Shown one piece after another: positions 1 to 5,844 of a DNA stretch of 7,629 nt. The notes below the pieces were generated by a model that had not been told where the DNA came from, made no database searches, and saw nothing but the letters and a program-made list of their open reading frames with translations. This DNA comes from an uncultured Collinsella sp. (lineage in GTDB: Bacteria > Actinomycetota > Coriobacteriia > Coriobacteriales > Coriobacteriaceae), in the NCBI GenBank assembly GCA_900542315.1, contig UQMV01000061.1, positions 1 through 7,629 on the forward strand, given 5' to 3'. The stretch's first letter is position 1. The number at the start of each line of letters is the position of its first letter. The position numbers and the translations under genes were made by a program.

Positions 1-60
1 GACTTGCAGCGACGGACCTCAGGACACTCTTACACCACGTCTGCGCGCGCGACCACCTCG

Positions 61-90
61 GTGGGCAAAAATGCCAAATATGAGTACTGT
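61..90 (+). repeat. Left terminal inverted repeat
   Basis: A 30-nt arm beginning GTGGGCAAAAATGCC and ending GAGTACTGT. It is identical to the reverse complement of 259-289 apart from one A (five A in the run here, six in the other arm). Confidence 0.9.
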
Positions 91-118
91 TGTAAAACTG
101 GTCACATTATTTTGCACC

Positions 119-165
119 AAAACAACGACCTGATAATGTACAACTGTTCATTATCAGGTCGTTTT
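119..165. terminator. Hairpin with T-rich flanks, probable bidirectional terminator
   Basis: Positions 124-138 and 149-163 are a perfect 15-bp inverted repeat (AACGACCTGATAATG and its complement) around a 10-nt loop. On the plus strand the stem runs into TTTT at 162-165. On the minus strand it is followed by GTTTTGG. The minus-strand transcript of the operon would reach it about 190 nt after the FGGY kinase stop codon, and it is the strongest candidate end point for that transcript. The T-tracts are short, so efficiency is uncertain. Confidence 0.6.
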
Positions 166-258
166 AGCATACCCAGGGACATATTAGACGGCTTTAAGTT
201 GTCCGCAGACACTCAACTAGGACCTCAAGAGCCAAATTTTGCTGCTACCAAATTTGTG

Positions 259-289
259 ACAGTACTCATATTTGGCATTTTTTGCCCAC
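259..289 (-). repeat. Right terminal inverted repeat
   Basis: A 31-nt arm which, read on the minus strand, begins GTGGGCAAAAAATGCC and ends GAGTACTGT. It matches the left arm at every position except for one extra A. Confidence 0.9.
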
Positions 290-355
290 GACCCTCAAGG
301 GGCATGCGAATCGCACAACGCAGCCCCCATAAGAGCGTGGGGCAATTCGGCGGCG

Positions 356-1873
356 CTACACTAACTCGTGCATAAGGTCGCAATTTCGCGCATATAGCTC
401 ATCAAAGATATGGCGGCGCGATGTGTACAGCTCATGAGCGTCCATATCGGGCTCGATCGTTTGCGCGACCCCAAGAACCCGGGCGAGCTCACCCCATGAT
501 GAATAGGCGCCGCCAGCAAGTGCCGCCATAAGGGCATCGCCAAAACATGCGCCCACCGTGACCTTCGCAACCGAAACTGCGCGCCCGCAGACATCGGCAA
601 TCGTCTGCATCCATACCGGATTCTTAGTTCCGCCACCCACGAGCATGATGTGCTCGATAGGCAATCCATGATCTCGCTCGATAATATCAACATGCGCTGC
701 GACCGTATAGGCGACCCCCTCCAAAGCCGCGCGAACCATATGACCCCGGGTATGCCTTTCGGTCAGTCCGAAGAACACGCCACGCGCCTCGGGATCGTTG
801 AGCGGGGTGCGCTCGCCCGCAAAGTATGGAAGACACAGCAGGCCATCCGCTCCAGGACCTACCTGTCCGGCATCGTGCGCCATGACCTCATAGGCATCGG
901 GGCCGCCGGAGCGTTCGGCATCCACGGCATCGCGGTACAACTCGCGTCGCAACCACGCCGTCAACGCACCTGCTGTATTGGTGCCGGCGCAGATACCGTA
1001 AGTTCCGGGGATGATGAATGTCCCTGGCCACAGACGAGCGTCATCGACCATATGGTCCGCCAAATAGATAAAGTAGGCCGTGCTCCCGAGTTGCACCATC
1101 ATGTCCCCGGGGCAGAACACTCCGGTAGAAATCGCCTCGGCGCCCGAATCGCCTGTTCCGACAAGCACCGGCGTATCCCTCGCAAGACCGGTTTCAACCG
1201 CCGCCCGATCCGTGATTACACCGGCGATATCGGTCGCCGCCATGACTTCGGCCATCTGGTCGGGACGGCAGAACCGCGCGCACCCGCGCTCATTAACCTG
1301 CCACGTCCCGCGATCGTATAAGGGAAGGAAATCCTCGGCAAGATAACGGTCGATCGTAAACCTGCCAGTAAGCTTGGCGCATAGATAGGACGAAGCCGTA
1401 AGAAACTTCGCCGCCCGCTCATGGACCTCAGGCATATTCTCCTTAAACCAAAGGACCTTAGGGGCGATATCCGACGAACACGGATCGTGTCCAAAGAGCT
1501 CGCGAGCGCGATCGGGGCCATATTCGGAAAGAAGCTCGTCAATCTGCGGCTTCGAGCGAGCATCAACCCCGTAGAGAATTGCCGGAGCCAAGGCGTGGCA
1601 ATCTTCATCGACCGGCACGCAATCACAGCCCAAAGCCGACAACCCTACGCAGCGGATCTGGTTCGCCTCGATGCCCGCGCGCTCGATAAGCTCGCGAGAC
1701 AGCCGGCAAAAATCACCCCACCAAATCGCTTCTGCATCGTGCTGATACCAACCATCCTGAGGGTTCTCGGTCTCATGTTGACAAGATGCCTGCGCCACAA
1801 TTTGACACTCCGCATCTATTAACACACCCTTGGACGCACTCGTTCCTATGTCGATGCCAAGATAGTACGGCAT
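356..1873 (-). CDS. FGGY-family carbohydrate kinase (xylulokinase/gluconokinase-like)
   Basis: A 505-residue, full-length FGGY kinase. The N-terminal domain opens with the phosphate-binding GIDIGTSASKG (6-16). The C-terminal domain carries the catalytic aspartate in VGTGDSGAE (238-246, D242), the QLGSTAYF block (261-268), LPYFAGERTPLNDPEARG (348-365) and the adenine-binding LVGGGTKNPVW (411-421). It would phosphorylate a ketose, polyol or sugar acid with ATP. The specificity cannot be assigned, although the layout resembles xylulokinase-like members. The ATG at 1873 has AGGGGAG 8 nt upstream. An in-frame GTG at 1882 would overlap the btpA-type stop as GTGA, but it lies within the binding site itself. 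It is the last gene of the set. The stop is TAG, and only weak secondary structure follows before the hairpin at 124-163. Confidence 0.85.
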   Translation of the reverse strand: MPYYLGIDIGTSASKGVLIDAECQIVAQASCQHETENPQDGWYQHDAEAIWWGDFCRLSRELIERAGIEANQIRCVGLSALGCDCVPVDEDCHALAPAILYGVDARSKPQIDELLSEYGPDRARELFGHDPCSSDIAPKVLWFKENMPEVHERAAKFLTASSYLCAKLTGRFTIDRYLAEDFLPLYDRGTWQVNERGCARFCRPDQMAEVMAATDIAGVITDRAAVETGLARDTPVLVGTGDSGAEAISTGVFCPGDMMVQLGSTAYFIYLADHMVDDARLWPGTFIIPGTYGICAGTNTAGALTAWLRRELYRDAVDAERSGGPDAYEVMAHDAGQVGPGADGLLCLPYFAGERTPLNDPEARGVFFGLTERHTRGHMVRAALEGVAYTVAAHVDIIERDHGLPIEHIMLVGGGTKNPVWMQTIADVCGRAVSVAKVTVGACFGDALMAALAGGAYSSWGELARVLGVAQTIEPDMDAHELYTSRRHIFDELYARNCDLMHELV

Positions 1874-1878
1874 GCCGC

Positions 1879-2688
1879 TCACTCCCCTCTCGCGGCATGG
1901 GCGGCAGCCATGAACCGCGCGACCCGTTCGGCTTCGACAGGGGCGTCGAGCTTGCCGTCTCGCTTGAGGCAGGTACCGACAAACGCGCCATCATAATGCG
2001 AAAACACGTCTGCAACGGTATTCTCGCGGCATCCCGTTCCACATGCCACCGGCACATCGCCAACACGGGCGCGCACCTCGTCGGCAAGTTCGCCCGAAGC
2101 GCCGCGCCCGGCAGCAGACCCACCAATAACAAGGGCGTCGGGCAGGCAGTTGAATACCAGCGAATCGGCAATATCGGGAGTCGATCGGTCGTTAAGATAC
2201 ACCTCGCCCTCGCTTGTGATGAAATGGAACATCTTTAGGTCATCCAGACGCAGGGCGGCGCGGCGGCGCATGGTGTGCGCAAAGTCACGATTGATCAGGC
2301 CAAGGTCGCCAGCCCAGGCACCGCAGAAATTGCAGCGCGTAAACTGCGCCTCGACGGCGGCGCACAGCTCAATCGTGGCATCGCCGTCATAAATAGCCTC
2401 TGCACCCCAAGGGGTCGAGAAATCTGCGGCAAGAGCTCCGATGACATGCCCCATAGCGGCAAGGGTCACTGCCGACACATGCTGCTCGTAGGGCATCGAT
2501 AGCTCATTGGTGATCAGAATGCCGTCCACGCCACCCGACTGCAGCGCTTCGAGATCGCGCTTGGCGGCATCGATCACGCGCGAAACGCTGCCGCCCGGAT
2601 AATACAGAGGATCGCCAGGCAGCGGCTGCAGATGCAGCATGCCAATTACCGGTTTCTCGGTCCCAAACATCGAAGCCATAAACGACAT
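1879..2688 (-). CDS. BtpA/SgcQ-family TIM-barrel protein
   Basis: A 269-residue protein of the BtpA/SgcQ family (PF03437), predicted phosphate-binding (beta/alpha)8 barrels. Characteristic blocks are VIGMLHLQPLPGDP (14-27), GGVDGILITNE (52-62), the FCGAWAGDLG region (121-130), LPDALVIGGSAAG (182-194), ACGTGCRENT (215-224) and DGAFVGTCLKRDG (233-245). These line up with E. coli SgcQ, which sits in an uncharacterised sugar phosphotransferase operon. The family's name derives from a factor affecting photosystem I in cyanobacteria, which is irrelevant in this setting. The ATG at 2688 has AAAGGAG 7 nt upstream. The in-frame TTG at 2694 is too close to that site. The gene follows yjbQ by 41 bp and touches the FGGY kinase gene. 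A role as an aldolase- or isomerase-like enzyme on a sugar phosphate is plausible but unproven. Confidence 0.84.
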   Translation of the reverse strand: MSFMASMFGTEKPVIGMLHLQPLPGDPLYYPGGSVSRVIDAAKRDLEALQSGGVDGILITNELSMPYEQHVSAVTLAAMGHVIGALAADFSTPWGAEAIYDGDATIELCAAVEAQFTRCNFCGAWAGDLGLINRDFAHTMRRRAALRLDDLKMFHFITSEGEVYLNDRSTPDIADSLVFNCLPDALVIGGSAAGRGASGELADEVRARVGDVPVACGTGCRENTVADVFSHYDGAFVGTCLKRDGKLDAPVEAERVARFMAAAHAARGE

Positions 2689-2729
2689 GGTCAATCTCCT
2701 TTAGCTCGCCGACTCACAGACATCAACTG

Positions 2730-3158
2730 CTACTCGCCCAGCACCTCAACGAACACTTTTCGCTTCTGAGGTCCATCGAACTCCGCAAGGTAGATGTTCT
2801 GGGCCCCGCCACATACAATGTGGCCGTCTTGAACGGGGAAGAAGCAGCTATTGCCGCAAATCATGCTCTTGATATGACCACAGGAGTTATTGCCCGTGGC
2901 ACCATAGCTCGGCAAGAAATGAGCATGCGCATAGGGGGCATCGGGCGGGGCAATGCGATCGAGCGTCTCCATGAGATCGGTCTCCACGCACGGAAGCCCC
3001 TCGTTCACCACGATGCCGCAAGTCGTATGCGACAAAATAATCGCTGCCAGTCCATCGGTCACCGCACTACGCTCGATGGCGGCATGCACATCTTCTGTGA
3101 TATCGATGAACTGGTCGGGCGCCGTCGATAGATAGCTCAATGTCTCGAGTGTCACCAT
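2730..3158 (-). CDS. YjbQ/UPF0047 family protein
   Basis: A 142-residue, full-length member of the UPF0047 (YjbQ, TIGR00149) family of small, trimer-forming proteins. Signature blocks are IDITEDV (18-24), SHTTCGIVVNEG (43-54), DLMETLDRIAP (61-71), GNNSCGHIKSMICGNS (89-104) and the C-terminal AQNIYLAEFDGPQKRKVFVEV (119-139). The role of the family is poorly settled. A weak thiamine-phosphate synthase activity has been attributed to E. coli YjbQ. The ATG at 3158 follows the upstream TGA by one base and has AAAGGTGA about 8 nt before it. A GTG at 3170 and an ATG at 3167 are in frame but lie too close to that site. Its place among sugar kinases suggests a catabolic role here and not thiamine synthesis, but this is inference. 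Confidence 0.85.
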   Translation of the reverse strand: MVTLETLSYLSTAPDQFIDITEDVHAAIERSAVTDGLAAIILSHTTCGIVVNEGLPCVETDLMETLDRIAPPDAPYAHAHFLPSYGATGNNSCGHIKSMICGNSCFFPVQDGHIVCGGAQNIYLAEFDGPQKRKVFVEVLGE

Positions 3159-3159
3159 G

Positions 3160-4020
3160 TCACTCATCACCTTTCAGAAAACGCAGCGCCGTACCGGAAT
3201 ACAGATTCTCCCGCGCCTCATCGCGCATGGGCACAGTATCAAGCGCCCGCTTGAGCTTGAAGGCGCGGAAGCGTGGCGTATTGCTGGCAAACATCACCTG
3301 ATGAGACAGGGCACGCTCATACCACAGCGGTCCCATATCGACGGTGAAGAGCCGCTGCATCATTTCTTCGGGCGAATCGATATAGGTAATAGAGGCATCC
3401 GTATAGCAATTGGGATACTTAAGCAGCATCGCCACGGTCTCGCGCACCCAGGGCCAGCCAAAGTGCGTCAGGTTAAAGCGCACATCCGGATGCGTTGCGA
3501 TGGTGTGCTCAAACGCAAGCGGGTGGCTTCGCGAAAGCTCCGCACCCGGCTCCCAGGACATACCGGCATGGAAAACCACCGGCTTGTTGTAGCGCTCACA
3601 GAGCTTGTAGAGCGGCTCGGCCACGGCATCATCGGGCGCAAAACCTTGCTTTGCCGGATGCAGGCAGAGCCCCTTGGCCCCCAGCTCGGTAAAGGCACGC
3701 TCCAGCTCATCGGCGGCGCCACTCACTTGCGGGTCCACGCTCGCGAATCCCCATAGGCGATCGGGGTGCGCGGCAACAAGCGCGGCAACCTGGTCGTTGG
3801 TGCCAAAGTGCCCGCCGCACGCCGTGGTCACATCGAGCGGCATGAGCACGCTTTTCCGCACATCGCAGACATCCATTTCGGCCACGAGCTCATCCCAGTC
3901 CATGGGGCCCATGTGCCCCATGCCAAACTCACGCTCCCAAAAACCAAAGCCGTCTGGCTCGTCGCCTGGCGTATAGATCTCGCCGTAGAGCATAGGATGG
4001 ACCAACATGTCGATAACCAT
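3160..4020 (-). CDS. Amidohydrolase_2-type TIM-barrel protein with altered metal site
   Basis: A 286-residue protein of the amidohydrolase_2 (COG2159) type, whose members are metal-dependent hydrolases, lactonases and decarboxylases. Typical blocks are visible: VVFHAG (148-153, H151), LTHFGWPW (184-191, H186), YPNCYTDAS (202-210) and the C-terminal ENLYSGTALRFL (271-282). The usual N-terminal DxHxH motif reads DMLVH (4-8), so the first His is Leu. The C-terminal GSDxP motif reads ASNTP (245-249), so the expected Asp is N247. The enzyme may bind metal differently or use no metal. The ATG at 4020 has AAAGGAG 6 nt upstream. An ATG at 4041 has no good site. The stop is separated by one base from the next start, indicating translational coupling. 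The substrate is unknown. The context suggests a step on a carbohydrate-derived compound. Confidence 0.75.
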   Translation of the reverse strand: MVIDMLVHPMLYGEIYTPGDEPDGFGFWEREFGMGHMGPMDWDELVAEMDVCDVRKSVLMPLDVTTACGGHFGTNDQVAALVAAHPDRLWGFASVDPQVSGAADELERAFTELGAKGLCLHPAKQGFAPDDAVAEPLYKLCERYNKPVVFHAGMSWEPGAELSRSHPLAFEHTIATHPDVRFNLTHFGWPWVRETVAMLLKYPNCYTDASITYIDSPEEMMQRLFTVDMGPLWYERALSHQVMFASNTPRFRAFKLKRALDTVPMRDEARENLYSGTALRFLKGDE

Positions 4021-4047
4021 TTCGTACTCCTTTCCAGGCATTTGACC

Positions 4048-4848
4048 CTAGTACGGCTCAAACGAACCAATCACTCGGGACGACAGCTCAGCGCCCGCCT
4101 TCATGCACGCCGGAATATCAAGGCCATCAATCACGCCCTTGGTAAACCCGGCAATATACGAGTCGCCGGCACCCACGGTGTTAACGACCTTCTCCGCCGG
4201 TACGATCCCGCACTCATAGAAGCGCCCACCGTCATAGGCAATGCTTCCCTTCTCGCCAAGCGTGGCAACCGCAACGCGCGGTCCCAATTCCTGCACGTGG
4301 CGTACCCAGTCCCGCAGCTCCGGAGTGTCCTCTTCAAACGACATGAACGCATAGTCTACATAAGGAAAATGAGCCTCGCATGCATATTCGGGATCCTGGC
4401 TGAACACCGAGAAGTCCATAACCACCGTCTTGCCCGCATCATGCCATTCGGGCAGGAGGTCCAAACAATTGCCAAACAGGTCGGTATGGATGATGTCATG
4501 CTCTAGGATAAACGCCCGGTCGTCTTCATTCGGTCGATATGTCTCCATTACGCCATCGATTGCCTCGAGATGCACGCGGTCGACGCCGTCCTTCAACGCC
4601 ATGAGCATCACCGAGGTATCGCCGTCCTCCACGCGAAGATGCGAGATGTCGAACCCCTCGGCAGCCAGCGCCTCGCGCATTTTGTCTCCGTACTCGTCCT
4701 TTCCGACGACCGACACCGCAGATACCGATATGCCCATTCGCGCCAGGTGGATACCCCAGTCGATGCCATTGCCAGTCGGATAGAACACGCCGATGTTTTG
4801 GTACACGTCCGCACAGCAAAAGCCAGCTGCACATGCTTTGATATCCAT
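4048..4848 (-). CDS. Second PfkB-family sugar kinase, FrlD-like but divergent
   Basis: A 266-residue ribokinase-family kinase, a clear relative of FrlD. It shares the HDIIHTDLFG (118-127), VVMDFSVFSQD (142-152), LGPRVAVATLGEKGSIAYDG (188-207) and NTVGAGDSY (223-231) blocks, with D229 as the catalytic base. The N-terminal sugar-contact motif differs: where frlD in this window has GGNAVN, this protein has TGNGID (25-30), and the first strand reads CAAGFCCADVY instead of GFGDNVVD. Those residues contact the sugar in the family, so a different substrate is likely. The ATG at 4848 has GGAG 6 nt upstream. The TTG at 4863 further upstream has no binding site and lies beside the terminator. It is followed 27 bp later by the amidohydrolase gene. 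The function is inferred to be phosphorylation of a sugar or sugar-amine. The substrate is unknown. Confidence 0.78.
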   Translation of the reverse strand: MDIKACAAGFCCADVYQNIGVFYPTGNGIDWGIHLARMGISVSAVSVVGKDEYGDKMREALAAEGFDISHLRVEDGDTSVMLMALKDGVDRVHLEAIDGVMETYRPNEDDRAFILEHDIIHTDLFGNCLDLLPEWHDAGKTVVMDFSVFSQDPEYACEAHFPYVDYAFMSFEEDTPELRDWVRHVQELGPRVAVATLGEKGSIAYDGGRFYECGIVPAEKVVNTVGAGDSYIAGFTKGVIDGLDIPACMKAGAELSSRVIGSFEPY

Positions 4849-4865
4849 AGTCTTCTCCAGCAATC

Positions 4866-4893
4866 AAAAAGGGGCCCACCCAAGGCGAGCCCC
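4866..4893 (-). terminator. Intrinsic terminator between frlD and the second kinase gene
   Basis: On the minus strand, GGGGCTCGCC and GGTGGGCCCC form a 10-bp stem (two G-U pairs) with a TTG loop, followed directly by TTTTT. This is a textbook Rho-independent terminator for transcription arriving from frlD. The plus strand has no T-tract after the hairpin, so it acts in one direction only. The T-tract ends 17 nt before the ATG of the downstream gene. That leaves no room for a complete promoter between them, so the downstream genes must be reached by read-through or from a promoter upstream of the hairpin. Confidence 0.85.
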
Positions 4894-4930
4894 TATCCGA
4901 ATTCCGATGTAATCTAGCGTCAGTCAGCCA

Positions 4931-4949
4931 AGGCTTCAGCCCCAAGCCT
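4931..4949 (-). other. Small hairpin downstream of frlD
   Basis: A perfect 6-bp inverted repeat, AGGCTT/AAGCCT, with a 7-nt loop, starting 17 nt after the frlD stop codon. No T-tract follows on the minus strand, so it is not a terminator by itself. It lies upstream of the strong terminator at 4866-4893 in the same 118-bp leader. Whether it takes part in alternative folding with the terminator is not evident from base pairing by eye. Confidence 0.35.
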
Positions 4950-4966
4950 CCCAGCGCTTTCTCAGG

Positions 4967-5830
4967 CTACTCGGTGATCGGAGCTCCGTGGCCCCAAGAG
5001 CCCTCCATGCCGCACACGGTCGAGGCAAAACCTGCCGCAAAATCGAGCGCACGCTCAATGGCCTCAGGTCCGTCCTCGCCGCGCTTGGCGGAATCGAGAT
5101 AGCACATCAGGAATGAGGTCAGGAACGAGTCACCGGCTCCCATGGTGTCCTTCATGTCCGTTACGGGCTTTGCCAGCTGGCGATAGTAGCGCTCGCCGTC
5201 ATAGGCGATGCAGCCCTCGGCGCCCGCCGTTGCGGACACAAAGCGCGGGCCCAAATTCTTAACCCAAGCGAGGCGCTCGCGAATCTCATCCTCACTTGCA
5301 GCATCGGCAGCGCTAAAGAAGGCGAAGTCGACAAACGGGGCAATCTGCTCATAGTATTCATCGGTGGAATCGTCCGAGAAGTCAAACGATACGGTGATGC
5401 CTGCAGCCTTCAGCTTGGGGAGCTCGCGCTCGGTAAAGCAGTAGTTGCCCGAGTGGACTACGTCGAACTGCTTCATGTATGCCAGATCGAAGCGATCGAG
5501 CACATAGCGCGCATCGCCACGGATGCCGCCCTCGTTGGAGCCGAGGAATACGCGGTCGCCATCGACCACGGTCACACGCGCCGCGCCGTTCTCGCCAATA
5601 AGCTGCTCGCACTTAGCGAGCTCGATGCCCTCATCCTCGAGACTTGCAATCACATGCTCGGCAGCGGCGTCGTTACCAAAGATGCCCATGTACGCGGAGC
5701 GCGCGGCGCCGCACTTCTTGGCGTAAACGGCAAAATTCACCGCATTGCCGCCGGGATACATGGTATGGATATGCTCATAGCGATCGACGACGTTGTCACC
5801 GAACCCGAGCGCGTTCACGTTAAAAGCCAT
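4967..5830 (-). CDS. frlD: FrlD-like fructoselysine/fructosamine 6-kinase (PfkB family)
   Basis: A 287-residue PfkB/ribokinase-family sugar kinase. It would phosphorylate the fructosamine on C6 with ATP, producing the substrate of the adjacent FrlB. The N-terminal GFGDNVVD (9-16) and the sugar-contact motif YPGGNAVN (25-32) match the FrlD pattern. DVVHSGNY (123-130) and SFDFSDDS (148-155) are further family blocks, and DTMGAGDSF (228-236) is the PfkB signature, with D234 as the catalytic base. The ATG at 5830 is preferred, because AGGAAGG lies 9 nt upstream of it. The same site would be immediately adjacent to the alternative ATG at 5839, which would add three residues. It is in a tight operon with frlB (14 bp gap). 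The next gene follows after 118 bp that contain a terminator. Confidence 0.83.
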   Translation of the reverse strand: MAFNVNALGFGDNVVDRYEHIHTMYPGGNAVNFAVYAKKCGAARSAYMGIFGNDAAAEHVIASLEDEGIELAKCEQLIGENGAARVTVVDGDRVFLGSNEGGIRGDARYVLDRFDLAYMKQFDVVHSGNYCFTERELPKLKAAGITVSFDFSDDSTDEYYEQIAPFVDFAFFSAADAASEDEIRERLAWVKNLGPRFVSATAGAEGCIAYDGERYYRQLAKPVTDMKDTMGAGDSFLTSFLMCYLDSAKRGEDGPEAIERALDFAAGFASTVCGMEGSWGHGAPITE

Positions 5831-5844
5831 GGTATCCATCCTTC

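Larger units (their letters stand above)
61..289. mobile_element. Candidate small non-autonomous element bounded by 30/31-bp inverted repeats
   Basis: A 229-bp unit with almost perfect terminal inverted repeats at 61-90 and 259-289. It is clearly richer in A and T than the flanking operon. Inside are a perfect 15-bp stem hairpin and no transposase. The two inner flanks of the repeats keep partial similarity. No obvious target-site duplication is seen: the left flank ends CACCTCG and the right begins GACCCTC. The structure fits a MITE-like element, or a dispersed repeat recruited as a terminator. Copies elsewhere in the genome would be needed to call it mobile. Confidence 0.5.
1..355. other. 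Gene-free stretch downstream of the operon
   Basis: No convincing gene is present. Positions 1-60 are GC-rich with a CGCGCGCG run and a small CCACC/GGTGG stem at 53-64. I see nothing else there. Positions 61-289 form an AT-richer unit bounded by inverted repeats, described separately. Positions 290-355 contain an imperfect CCCCA/TGGGG stem around 326-342 that could fold after the FGGY kinase stop but has no T-tract. A 123-codon open frame starting with TTG at position 4 runs through both repeats and the hairpin and has no ribosome binding site or recognisable domain. Confidence 0.7.

Noticed and set aside
326..342. Hairpin CCCCA/TGGGG right after the FGGY kinase stop as the operon terminator
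   Set aside because: The stem is short and imperfect and has no T-tract on the minus strand. The hairpin at 124-163 is a better candidate.
4..375. A 123-codon plus-strand open frame across the inverted-repeat unit
   Set aside because: It begins with TTG at the window edge, has no ribosome binding site or recognisable domain, and runs through both inverted repeats, the hairpin and into the antisense of the FGGY kinase gene.
650..1321. A long plus-strand frame antisense to the FGGY kinase gene
   Set aside because: It is a shadow of a strongly supported GC-rich gene. The translation is Arg/His-rich with no family motif.
3766..4506. A 246-codon plus-strand frame antisense to the amidohydrolase and second kinase genes
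   Set aside because: It spans two real genes and their intergenic gap on the other strand and has no recognisable domain.
4911..4939. Possible minus-strand promoter upstream of the second kinase (CTGAAG, 17-bp spacer, TAGATT)
   Set aside because: Only 3 of 6 and 4 of 6 bases match the consensus, and the -35 box lies inside a hairpin. Any transcript from it would also meet the terminator at once.
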